From contig CAQGLR010000023.1 of assembly GCA_948794795.1 (NCBI GenBank), positions 1-56,282 on the forward strand: DNA of 56,282 bases, written 5' to 3'. A program made the translations under genes and the position numbers. This document shows, piece after piece, positions 25,417-33,213 of the stretch. Each line of letters opens with the position of its first letter. Within the stretch, counting starts at the first letter, position 1. The notes under the pieces were generated by a model. It was not told the origin of the DNA and did not search any database. It saw nothing but the letters and a program-made list of their open reading frames with translations. The DNA comes from an uncultured Lachnospiraceae bacterium (lineage in GTDB: Bacteria > Bacillota > Clostridia > Lachnospirales > Lachnospiraceae).

Positions 25417-26730
25417 ATGAAAGAGGAAATGCTATATAAAATTAAGAAAAGAGATATTAATGTAGCAGTGATAGGACTTGGATATGTGGGACTTCCATTA
25501 GCAGTAGAAAAGGCAAAAGCAGGTTTTAAAACTATTGGTTTTGATATTCAAAAAACTAAGGTTGATATGGTAAATGCAGGAAAAAACTATATTGGTGATG
25601 TACTTGGCAGTGATTTGTCATATCTGGTTAAAGTTGGTATGTTAAAGGCAACTGATAATTTTCAGTTTATAAAAGATGCAGGATTTATAGCAATATGTGT
25701 GCCAACGCCTTTAGACAAGCATCAGCAGCCAGATATTTCTTATGTGGAAAATTCTGCAAAAGAGATTGCAAAGTATATGACAAAAGAAACTATTGTGGTA
25801 CTTGAATCAACAACTTATCCAGGAACTACAGAAGAATTAATAAAACCAATATTGGAAAAAGGGTCAGGGCTTGTTTGTGGCCAGGATTTTTATCTTGCAT
25901 TTTCACCTGAAAGGGTTGATCCAGGCAATCTTATTTATAAAACTAAAAATACACCAAAGGTTGTTGGTGGAATAGGAAGAGATGCTACTGAAGTAGCATC
26001 TGCAATGTATAGGATGGTTTTAGATAGTGAAGTATTAGAAGTAACTTCACCAGCAATTGCTGAAATGGAAAAGATATTGGAAAATACATATAGAAATGTA
26101 AATATTGCATTAGTTAATGAATTGGCAATGCTTTGTGAGAAGATGGGTATAAATGTATGGGAAGTTATAGAAGCAGCAAAAACAAAACCATATGGTTTTC
26201 AGGCTTTTTATCCTGGACCAGGTCTTGGTGGTCATTGTATTCCTCTTGATCCGTATTATTTATCTTGGAAAGCAAGAGAGTTTGGTTTTCATACTTCTAT
26301 GATAGAAAATTCTATGATGATTAATGACAAAATGCCTGAATATTGTGTTGAACGTGCTGGCAAAATATTAAATAAAAATAAAAAAGGATTAAATGGTTCA
26401 AGAATACTTGTGCTTGGAATTGCATACAAACAAGATATTGATGATTATAGAGAAAGTCCAGCTATACGTGTAATGGATGAATTGGAGAAAAGTTATTCAA
26501 AAGTAGATTTTTATGATCCATATATAAAAAAATATAAAATAGATGGTAAAGAAAATATAGGTTTGGATAATATTGATGAAAAAATTATTCAATCTTACGA
26601 TATGGTGATAATAACAACAGCACATACAATTATTGATTATAATATGATACAAAAAAATGCAAAAATTATTTTTGATACAAAAAATGCAATGAAAAACATA
26701 TCAAGAAGAGAAAATATAGAAACATTATAG
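25417..26730 (+). CDS. wbpA: UDP-N-acetylglucosamine 6-dehydrogenase (WbpA-like nucleotide sugar dehydrogenase)
   Basis: A 437-residue UDP-sugar dehydrogenase. VAVIGLGYVGLPLAVEKA is the NAD motif, VPTPLDKHQQPDISYV and STTYPGTTEE are conserved, AFSPERVDPGN is the sugar-binding signature, and GPGLGGHCIPLDPYYL carries the catalytic Cys274. The FSPERVDPGN and GGHCIP forms fit WbpA/WbpO-type enzymes that oxidise UDP-HexNAc. The ATG at 25417 is preferred: GGAGG at 25400 lies 12 bases upstream, while the TTG at 25387 lacks a site. It should make UDP-GlcNAcA, the entry to the pathway run by the next three genes. Confidence 0.85.
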   Translation: MKEEMLYKIKKRDINVAVIGLGYVGLPLAVEKAKAGFKTIGFDIQKTKVDMVNAGKNYIGDVLGSDLSYLVKVGMLKATDNFQFIKDAGFIAICVPTPLDKHQQPDISYVENSAKEIAKYMTKETIVVLESTTYPGTTEELIKPILEKGSGLVCGQDFYLAFSPERVDPGNLIYKTKNTPKVVGGIGRDATEVASAMYRMVLDSEVLEVTSPAIAEMEKILENTYRNVNIALVNELAMLCEKMGINVWEVIEAAKTKPYGFQAFYPGPGLGGHCIPLDPYYLSWKAREFGFHTSMIENSMMINDKMPEYCVERAGKILNKNKKGLNGSRILVLGIAYKQDIDDYRESPAIRVMDELEKSYSKVDFYDPYIKKYKIDGKENIGLDNIDEKIIQSYDMVIITTAHTIIDYNMIQKNAKIIFDTKNAMKNISRRENIETL

Positions 26731-26771
26731 GATATATATTTATTAAAAAATACAGAAATGGAGAAAAAATA

Positions 26772-27845
26772 ATGAAATATGCATTAATTGGTTGTGGAAG
26801 AATTTCTGTAAACCATATAAAAGCAGCAAAGGATAACCATTTTGAGATAAAAGCAATATGTGATATTGTTCCTGGAAATATGGAGCTGCTTCTTGAAAAG
26901 AATGGTTTTGATAAAAAAACTGGTATAAGGTGTTATACTAATTATAAAGAAATGATTTATGAAAATGATATTGATTTGGTGAGTATTGCAACATATAGTG
27001 GTTTTCATGCAGAAATTGCTTGTTTTTGTATACAACATGGTATAAATGTAATTATAGAAAAACCGATGGCAATGTCAATAAGAGATGCAAATAAAATTAT
27101 AGAATTATCAGAGATATATAATATTAAAGTTTGTGTATGTCATCAGAATCGTTTTAATATTGCAGTCCAAAAAATGAGGGAAGCAATGGAACAGAACCGT
27201 TTTGGAAGAATATCGCATGGTTCAGTGCATGTACGCTGGAACAGGGATAGGAATTATTATACACAAGCACTATGGAGGGGCACTTGGAAGAATGATGGAG
27301 GAGCACTTATGAACCAGTGCATACATGGTATAGACCTTTTAAGGTGGATGATGGGTGATGGCATTGAAGAGGTATATGGTGTAGTAAGACAGCAGTTTCA
27401 TAATTATCTGGAAGCTGAGGATATAGGCATGGCTGTAATAAAATTCAGTAATGGTAGCATAGGGACTATTGAAGGAACCACTAATGTGTTTCCAAGAAAC
27501 CTTGAAGAAACTTTTTACATTTTTGGAGAAAAGGGAACTGTGAAACTTGGAGGGAAGTCAGTTAACAATATTGATGTATGGGATTTTGCAGATGAAACAG
27601 GAAGTGACATGGATAACAAAGGTTTAGAAGAAACAATAGATAATGTTTATGGCAATGGCCATACTCCTTTGTTTGCAGATATGGTTTCTGCAATAGAAAA
27701 TAACAGGAAACCATATGTTGATGCATATGCAGGTAGGAGAGCAATTGAACTTGTTTTGGCAGTGTATAAAAGTGCAAAGACAGGACAGCCTGTAAAACTA
27801 CCATTGTGGGATTTTGCAAGTACAGATATGGAAGGTGTGTTTTAA
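26772..27845 (+). CDS. wbpB: UDP-GlcNAcA 3-dehydrogenase (WbpB/WlbA-like Gfo/Idh/MocA oxidoreductase)
   Basis: A 357-residue Gfo/Idh/MocA protein. YALIGCGRISVNHIKAA is the NAD motif, IIEKPMAMS has the EKP triad (residues 96-98), and the active-site region GGALMNQCIHGIDLLRWMMG has the conserved His and Asp. CHQNRFN and the length match WbpB/WlbA, which oxidise C3 of UDP-GlcNAcA. Its neighbours before (WbpA-like) and after (acyltransferase, WbpE-like) are exactly those of the UDP-2,3-diacetamido-glucuronate route, which supports the call. Confidence 0.87.
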   Translation: MKYALIGCGRISVNHIKAAKDNHFEIKAICDIVPGNMELLLEKNGFDKKTGIRCYTNYKEMIYENDIDLVSIATYSGFHAEIACFCIQHGINVIIEKPMAMSIRDANKIIELSEIYNIKVCVCHQNRFNIAVQKMREAMEQNRFGRISHGSVHVRWNRDRNYYTQALWRGTWKNDGGALMNQCIHGIDLLRWMMGDGIEEVYGVVRQQFHNYLEAEDIGMAVIKFSNGSIGTIEGTTNVFPRNLEETFYIFGEKGTVKLGGKSVNNIDVWDFADETGSDMDNKGLEETIDNVYGNGHTPLFADMVSAIENNRKPYVDAYAGRRAIELVLAVYKSAKTGQPVKLPLWDFASTDMEGVF

Positions 27846-28014
27846 GTGAAAGAGCATTTCATGTATGAAAGCAGTTATATTAATAAAAAAATAAGTATTA
27901 GTAAATATAATAAAATATGACATTTATATATTTATACAAAGAGGTCATGATGTTTTATATAAGGAAACTATATAATTTAAAATTATTTCTTCTTATGTGG
28001 AAGGAGGCAGTACA

Positions 28015-28896
28015 ATGCCAGATGATATCTATGATATATTGGAAAAATGTAGTTTTACAGTAAAAGATGTTTCTTATATAGGAAATCCAAAACCAAATAC
28101 AGCTGTATTTGTTACTAAAAAAGTACAAAATCTTCTTAATAACTTAGTAAATGTAAATAATTGTTTAGTATTTGTAGAAAATGGAATTAAATGTAGTGAT
28201 TTTATAAAAAGAAAGCATTATTTTGTTTACTCAGATAATCCACAAAACCAATACGCTAATTTTGCTAATCTTATATATAAAGAACGAATTAAAAAAGAAA
28301 GGAAAAAGAAATATATATATGAACAAGGTTATTATATTGGTGAAAATGTAACTATTGGTGAAAATGCATACATTGAACCTGGATGTTTATTGGGACATGG
28401 TGTTTCAATAGGGAAAAATGCCTGTATTTTTGCTGGAACAGTAATAAAAAATACTATTATTGGTGATAACTTTTTATCAAATGAACATGCAGTTATTGGA
28501 GCGGCTGGTTTCACTATGGCAGAAGATATAAATGGAAATAAATTCCGAATTCCAACTTTAGGTGGCGTAAGGATTGGAAATAATGTGGAAATTGGTGCCT
28601 GTGACAATATTTCGTGTGGTTCTGGAAATGATACTATAATTGAAGATTTTGTTAAAATAGATGCACTTGTACATATAGGACATGATGCGCATATTGGTAA
28701 AAATGTAGAAATAACAGCAGGTAGTATAGTTGGAGGTTTTACAGGAATAGATGAATGTTCTTTTCTTGGAATTAATAGTTGTATTAGAAACCGTATAGAT
28801 ATTGCAGAAAATAGTGTTATTGGAATGGGGGCTGTTGTAACTAAAAATGTTTTACCTAATATGACAGTAATTGGAAATCCAGCAGTAAAAATGTAA
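28015..28896 (+). CDS. Left-handed beta-helix acyltransferase, LpxD-like, in the WbpD position
   Basis: The ATG at 28015 has GGAGG eight bases upstream. The 293-residue protein has an N-terminal alpha/beta domain of ~100 residues like LpxD, then many hexapeptide repeats from YYIGENVTIGENAYIEPG to the end, including LVHIGHDAHIGKNVEITAG with the His expected for catalysis, and a VIGNPAVKM end. WbpD/WlbB, which acetylate the 3-amino group of UDP-GlcNAc3NA, are shorter (about 190 residues) and lack this front domain. From position between WbpB-like and WbpE-like genes it should be the 3-N-acyltransferase; the acyl group could be other than acetyl. The 169 bases upstream hold no gene. Confidence 0.8.
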   Translation: MPDDIYDILEKCSFTVKDVSYIGNPKPNTAVFVTKKVQNLLNNLVNVNNCLVFVENGIKCSDFIKRKHYFVYSDNPQNQYANFANLIYKERIKKERKKKYIYEQGYYIGENVTIGENAYIEPGCLLGHGVSIGKNACIFAGTVIKNTIIGDNFLSNEHAVIGAAGFTMAEDINGNKFRIPTLGGVRIGNNVEIGACDNISCGSGNDTIIEDFVKIDALVHIGHDAHIGKNVEITAGSIVGGFTGIDECSFLGINSCIRNRIDIAENSVIGMGAVVTKNVLPNMTVIGNPAVKM

Positions 28897-28936
28897 TAAG
28901 TATTTGTATAAAAAACAAAAAAAAGAGGAATTATCT

Positions 28937-30058
28937 ATGCAATTCAAAGATTTAAAATTACAATACCAAAATTTAAAAACTCAGATTGATAATGCTATTC
29001 TTGAAGTCTGCTCAAATGCGGATTTTATTTCTGGTATAGATGTAAGAGAATTGGAAATACAGTTGGCCAGATATGTTGGTGTTAAACATTGTGTTACATG
29101 TGGGAATGGTACAGATGCAATAGTTTTATCACTTATGTCATGGGGTATTGGTCCAGGTGATGCAGTTTTTGTACCAGATTTTACTTTTTTTGCATCAGGT
29201 GAAGCCCCTGCTTTTCTTGGTGCAACGCCTGTATTTGTAGATGTTGAAAAAGATACATTTAATATATCAGTAAGTTCTTTAGAAGAAGCAATTATTTATA
29301 CAATAAATAATACATATTTAATCCCAAAAGTTATTATTGCAGTAGATTTATTTGGACAACCAGCAAACTATCCAAAAATCAGAAAAATAGCAGATAAATA
29401 TAATTTACTAGTATTAGAGGATGCTGCACAAGGTTTTGGAGGTGCAATAGGTAATAAAAAAGCATGTAGTTTTGGGGATATTTCTACAACGTCATTTTTC
29501 CCAGCAAAACCACTTGGATGTTATGGTGATGGTGGTGCAGTATTTACAAATAATGATGAATGGGCAGAAATAATCCGTTCATTATGTGTACATGGAAAAG
29601 GCAGAACCAAATATGACAATATACATATTGGAATGAATTCAAGACTTGATACAATCCAGGCAGCAATACTTAAAGTTAAGTTTAATAATTTTATAAATAA
29701 TGAATTGGAACAAGTAAATAAAGTTGCAGAATGGTATAAAAATGAACTGCAAAAAACAGTAAAAGTACCACAAGTTTTAGATGGATTTTATTCTAGTTGG
29801 GCACAATATACTGTATTATGTAAAAACACTATGGAAAGAGAAAATATCAAAGAAATATTAAAAGAAAATGCTATACCATATGCAGTTTATTATTCAAAGG
29901 GGATGCATGAGCAGATTGCTTTTAAGGGAAAATGTATAGTAATGGAGGAATATAAAAATGTAGAATATTTAAAAAATAGAGTCTTATCATTGCCCATATA
30001 CCCATATATGGATAAAAGCGAAGTTTTATTAATTTCTAATTATTTTATTAATAAATGA
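28937..30058 (+). CDS. wbpE: UDP-3-keto-GlcNAcA aminotransferase (WbpE-like DegT/DnrJ family)
   Basis: The ATG at 28937 follows AGAGGAA; an ATG at 28904 has no site. The 373-residue PLP enzyme has VTCGNGTDAIVLSL, FVPDFTFFASGEAP, LEDAAQGFGG and TSFFPAKPLGCYGDGGAVF, where Lys191 should bind PLP. The FFPAKPLG(C)YGDGG form is that of WbpE/WlbC rather than of FdtB. It should aminate C3 of UDP-3-keto-GlcNAcA using glutamate. No WbpI-type epimerase is seen, so the gluco form is the likely end product. It is the last gene of the glycan locus. Confidence 0.87.
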   Translation: MQFKDLKLQYQNLKTQIDNAILEVCSNADFISGIDVRELEIQLARYVGVKHCVTCGNGTDAIVLSLMSWGIGPGDAVFVPDFTFFASGEAPAFLGATPVFVDVEKDTFNISVSSLEEAIIYTINNTYLIPKVIIAVDLFGQPANYPKIRKIADKYNLLVLEDAAQGFGGAIGNKKACSFGDISTTSFFPAKPLGCYGDGGAVFTNNDEWAEIIRSLCVHGKGRTKYDNIHIGMNSRLDTIQAAILKVKFNNFINNELEQVNKVAEWYKNELQKTVKVPQVLDGFYSSWAQYTVLCKNTMERENIKEILKENAIPYAVYYSKGMHEQIAFKGKCIVMEEYKNVEYLKNRVLSLPIYPYMDKSEVLLISNYFINK

Positions 30059-30102
30059 TTACTGCTTTATTTAATTTGTTTTAGATTTTGTATAAAACGG
30101 AC

Positions 30103-30151
30103 TTATTATTATTTTACATAAAATAATAATAATATAAATAGAATTTTTTTT
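30103..30151 (+). terminator. AT-only perfect hairpin followed by a T8 run
   Basis: Bases 30103-30116 and 30119-30132 form a perfect 14-base-pair inverted repeat of A and T only with a two-base spacer, followed 11 bases later by eight T residues at 30144-30151. It lies 44 bases after the last glycan gene, where a transcript end is expected. A stem without G or C is weak for an intrinsic terminator, so a protein-binding palindrome is an alternative. Confidence 0.45.
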
Positions 30152-30640
30152 GTGTTATATACATGGTGAATAAGCATTGGAAAATATATTTTTAACAGGA
30201 TAAAATAAAGTTTTTAATATATTTTTAAATTAGGCAACATACGGATGAATGGTTTTGTACCACTTGGCATCAAGATAAAGATATATTTCTATTAACATTG
30301 TTCAAAACGAAATGGTAATTCTTTCTGACAGGTACATTCGGATAAAAGTTGTAAAAGTTATGTAGCCAGGAAACACGTTCCTTATCCTTATGAGGAATCA
30401 TTTTTTAGATTATCAGTTATAAACGGTAACACATTTTAAGGTAAATGTCAGATATTTTTGAAAGAAAAGTACAGAAATTTTTATATACATTTTGGAAATT
30501 TATCTAAATTAAAAAAAGTACAAATATTATAAAAGTTATTAGAAAATAGAGGTGATGGTGTGATTTTGGAAATGTAAAATACCAGTGAAATAAGTTTATG
30601 GAAGTTTCAAAAAGAACTATATATATTTAGGAGGTGTTCT
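30152..30640. other. Gene-free, AT-rich stretch between the glycan locus and a recombinase gene
   Basis: About 490 bases with stops in all frames and no RNA gene I recognise. A less AT-rich patch at about 30230-30420 looks different from its surroundings; in translation it gives only short broken pieces on either strand, so it may be a decayed gene or insertion remnant, but I cannot name it. The last 100 bases serve the recombinase gene: AGGAGGTG lies directly before its ATG. Confidence 0.5.
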
Positions 30641-31378
30641 ATGTCTACACATATTACTAAAAACCGTATATTAGATTTCACAGTATCCCTTCAAGTCCAA
30701 CATAGAAGCTCCAATACAATTACTTCATATACCACTAATATCCAGAAACTTGAATTATTTCTTGGAGGCTCTGAACTTACCAGAGAACAGATGTTATCTT
30801 ATAAGCAGTGGCTTTCTTCTCAAGGGTTTAAGCAGAGTACTATTAATGCATATCTTGCAGCTGCTAATTATTTTTGTGATGTTATGGGGTGGACAGATAT
30901 GAAAGTGGCACTTGACCCAGTTATAACAGACAGTACAGAAAAAAATAAGAAGCAGATTTCCTCTGCTAGCTATAAAAAACTCGTATATAAGGCAATCCAG
31001 AATAATAAAGAACGGCTTGCAATGATGGTACAAGTACTGTGTCATATGGATTTACGTTTCTGTGAATTAGAGAATTTTACAGCAGAGGCATTAGAAGCAG
31101 GATTTGTGGAAATTACTAGGAAAAACAAACAGAAGAAAATTAAAATTCCAGATATCCTGGCAGGGGACCTTTATACATATATAAAACATGAACATATTAC
31201 ATCAGGAGTTATATTCAGGACAAATAAAGGTTCACCTGTTGACAGGTCAAATTTCCGTAAAGATATTAAAAAACTTTGTATATTGGCAGGTGTAGAGGAA
31301 GAACTTGGCTCTATCCAGCATATTAAACATGTTGTACTGGATGAGTATCCATACTATGGGCTTAAGAAATGGGAATAA
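30641..31378 (+). CDS. Tyrosine recombinase (XerC/D-like), C-terminally truncated and probably inactive
   Basis: A 245-residue protein. Residues ~1-100 are a SAM-like core-binding domain (FTVSLQVQHRSSNTITSYTTN, QSTINAYLAAANYFC). The catalytic domain begins with MDLRFCELENFT, where the Arg corresponds to the first catalytic Arg, and ITRKNKQKKIKIP gives the beta-hairpin Lys. The chain then ends soon after the DRSNFRKDIKKLCILAGVEEE helix, with an unrelated IQHIKHVVLDEYPYYG tail. The HxxR, His/Trp and nucleophilic Tyr of active recombinases, usually ~60-80 residues further on, are missing. A proper ribosome site and a terminator flank it, so it may still be expressed, perhaps as a DNA-binding remnant. 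Confidence 0.75.
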   Translation: MSTHITKNRILDFTVSLQVQHRSSNTITSYTTNIQKLELFLGGSELTREQMLSYKQWLSSQGFKQSTINAYLAAANYFCDVMGWTDMKVALDPVITDSTEKNKKQISSASYKKLVYKAIQNNKERLAMMVQVLCHMDLRFCELENFTAEALEAGFVEITRKNKQKKIKIPDILAGDLYTYIKHEHITSGVIFRTNKGSPVDRSNFRKDIKKLCILAGVEEELGSIQHIKHVVLDEYPYYGLKKWE

Positions 31379-31408
31379 AGGCGGAACTTAGTTTCCGTCT
31401 TTATTTTA
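31377..31408 (+). terminator. Rho-independent terminator after the recombinase gene
   Basis: Bases 31377-31386 pair with 31393-31402 (AAAGGCGGAA against TTCCGTCTTT, one G-U pair) around a six-base loop, followed by TTATTTTA. The stem overlaps the stop codon of the recombinase gene. Confidence 0.8.
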
Positions 31409-31510
31409 TGAAATTATATATTTTTTCTAAATTATCTAATATTTGTATTTGGAACTTATGGGATATACCCATATTCTTTTTAAAATCATTTTTAATTTTC
31501 CAAATATTCC

Positions 31511-31539
31511 TTGGATATTTCTTGCAATTGTGATAAAAT
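31511..31539 (+). promoter_or_regulatory. Sigma-A-type promoter for the BMP lipoprotein gene
   Basis: TTGGAT at 31511-31516 and TAAAAT at 31534-31539 are separated by 17 bases. The predicted start lies about 55 bases before the lipoprotein ATG. There is no other gene between it and 31604. Confidence 0.55.
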
Positions 31540-31603
31540 TTAAAATTACCAGGGTACGCAGGTATTATATGTACTTAATTATTTAACCAGATGGAGGGAG
31601 TTT

Positions 31604-32995
31604 ATGCCAGAGAAACTACAATTATCAAGAAATAACTATAATAAAAACATATTAAATAAAAGTCTGTTAACTATAACCAGGAATAAGTTAAAAACAGCTT
31701 CATTAAAGGAAAACAAATTAAAAATAAACATATCAAAAACAAACATACCAAGAGTAAACAAGCTTTTAGCTCCATGCCTGCTAGCCATAATGCTTATAGT
31801 CTCAGGATGTGGCAATACAGACAGTATTGATGATTATGCAACTAATGATATAACAAGTAATACAACAAATAATATAAAAAATAATGTAACAAGTGATACA
31901 ACAGGCAGCAGCCAGGATACAGAACAATCCCAGCAATCTTCCAGTTCTAGTGAATCCGTCAAGGGTATTCCAAAAGAAGATATAAAAATTGGTATCCTTT
32001 ACCTTGCCGACCCATCTGAAGGGGATGGATATTCATATACCCATGATTTAGGTATACAAGGCATGCAAAATAACCTTGCAATACCAGACGGGCAGGTTAT
32101 AAGAAAAACAAATATAGATGATACAGATGACAGCGTTGCTGCTAAAGCCATTGATGAATGTATAGAGGAGGGATGTAACATTATATTTACAACAAGCTGG
32201 GGATATATGGATATAACAGAACAGAAAGCGGAGCAGTATCCAGATGTTTATTTTTTCCACGGAACAGGATATAAAAGCAATGGGAAGAATTTCAGTAATT
32301 ATTTTGGACGTATTTACCAGGCAAGATATTTAAGTGGCATTGTTGCAGGAATGAATACTAAATCCAATAAAATTGGCTATGTAGCTGCTATGGACTCATC
32401 TAATTCCGAAGTTACGGGCGGAATTGACGCATTTGCAATAGGGGTAGATGCTGTAAATCCTGATGCAACAATATATGTTAAGGTAACAAACAGCTGGTAT
32501 GACCCTGTAAAGGAGAAATCAGCTTCAAGAAAACTTCTGGATATGGGATGTGATGTTATGGCACAACATTGTGACACTCCATATCCGCAGACAATGGCGC
32601 AAGAAAGAGGATGTTATGGAATAGGGTATAATTCAGATATGGAAAAAGATACACCAGACTCATGTCTGTGCAGTGTTATATGGAACTGGAGCGCTTATTA
32701 TACATCAGTAGTGGAAAGTATTATAGATGGTACATATAATGGTGGAAATTATTATGGAGGAATGGAAGAAGGGCTTGTAGATATTACAAGACTGGCGGAT
32801 TTCTGTGTGGAAGGGACAGAAGAAAAAGTAGCAGAAGAAAGAGCAAAAATCCTTTCAGGTGAATTTAATGTATTTGATGGTGAGATAGAAACAAATACAG
32901 GGGAAATAGTTGGCAGCCAGGGAAGTACGCTTGATGATGGGACAATAACAGGCGGGATTAACTGGTATTATAAAAATGTCAAGGTGGCAGATTAG
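31604..32995 (+). CDS. BMP-family substrate-binding lipoprotein (Med/PnrA-like)
   Basis: A 463-residue protein. A hydrophobic segment at ~54-67 ends in LIVSGC with the lipidation Cys69, followed by a Ser/Thr/Asn-rich linker and, from ~125, the periplasmic-binding fold: KIGILYLADPSEGDGYSYTHDLGIQGM, IFTTSWGYMD, ARYLSGIVAGM, KIGYVAAMDSSNSEVTGGIDAFAIGV. This is the basic membrane protein/Med family, which binds nucleosides in PnrA and related ABC importers. No permease or ATPase gene is adjacent. The ATG has GGAGGG upstream, yet leaves a very long basic n-region before the hydrophobic core. A chemotaxis receptor gene follows, so it may present a ligand to it. Confidence 0.85.
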   Translation: MPEKLQLSRNNYNKNILNKSLLTITRNKLKTASLKENKLKINISKTNIPRVNKLLAPCLLAIMLIVSGCGNTDSIDDYATNDITSNTTNNIKNNVTSDTTGSSQDTEQSQQSSSSSESVKGIPKEDIKIGILYLADPSEGDGYSYTHDLGIQGMQNNLAIPDGQVIRKTNIDDTDDSVAAKAIDECIEEGCNIIFTTSWGYMDITEQKAEQYPDVYFFHGTGYKSNGKNFSNYFGRIYQARYLSGIVAGMNTKSNKIGYVAAMDSSNSEVTGGIDAFAIGVDAVNPDATIYVKVTNSWYDPVKEKSASRKLLDMGCDVMAQHCDTPYPQTMAQERGCYGIGYNSDMEKDTPDSCLCSVIWNWSAYYTSVVESIIDGTYNGGNYYGGMEEGLVDITRLADFCVEGTEEKVAEERAKILSGEFNVFDGEIETNTGEIVGSQGSTLDDGTITGGINWYYKNVKVAD

Positions 32996-33133
32996 ATAAG
33001 CTGGTATCCCGTAGGAATACACAGTATTATCTGGCTCCTATGGTATGTCCGGATTATGCAGGTATACCCGGCTAATACTCACTTTGCTTTTATAAAAATA
33101 AAAAGTAAAAGAAAATAGAAGAAAGGATAAAAT

Positions 33134-33165
33134 GCAAACACCACTTTTTCCTTGTTTGTGTTTGC
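33134..33165. promoter_or_regulatory. Inverted repeat upstream of the chemotaxis receptor gene
   Basis: GCAAACAC at 33134-33141 and GTGTTTGC at 33158-33165 form a perfect 8-base inverted repeat with a 16-base spacer, 48 bases before the receptor start. A related half-site (ATGCAAAT) occurs at 33173. It could be an operator or a hairpin in the leader; the rest of the 218-base gap (32996-33213) shows no clear terminator or riboswitch. Confidence 0.4.
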
Positions 33166-33213
33166 GTCCCATATGCAAATACAATTATTTACACTTGGGG
33201 CTTGGTACAAAAA

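Larger units (their letters stand above)
1..30058 (+). other. Surface polysaccharide / glycan biosynthesis locus (left end outside the window)
   Basis: About thirty consecutive + strand genes, mostly separated by short gaps or ATGA-type overlaps, encode nucleotide-sugar enzymes, glycosyltransferases, methyltransferases and sugar-modifying radical SAM enzymes. Recognisable products are a 3-aminodideoxyhexose (FdtA/FdtB), an activated heptose (GmhA/GmhB/HldE-like) and UDP-2,3-diacetamido-glucuronate (WbpA/B/E-like). No Wzx, Wzy, Wzz, ABC exporter or initiating phosphoglycosyltransferase is seen, so the locus is incomplete here. Whether the glycan is a capsule, an S-layer or flagellin glycan, or a wall polymer cannot be told from the sequence. 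The region ends at an AT-rich hairpin after 30058. Confidence 0.9.

Noticed and set aside
32996..33213. Possible c-di-GMP riboswitch before the chemoreceptor gene
   Set aside because: Such riboswitches are common there in Clostridia, but the GGGACGCAAAGC-type core is not present; only a simple inverted repeat is seen.
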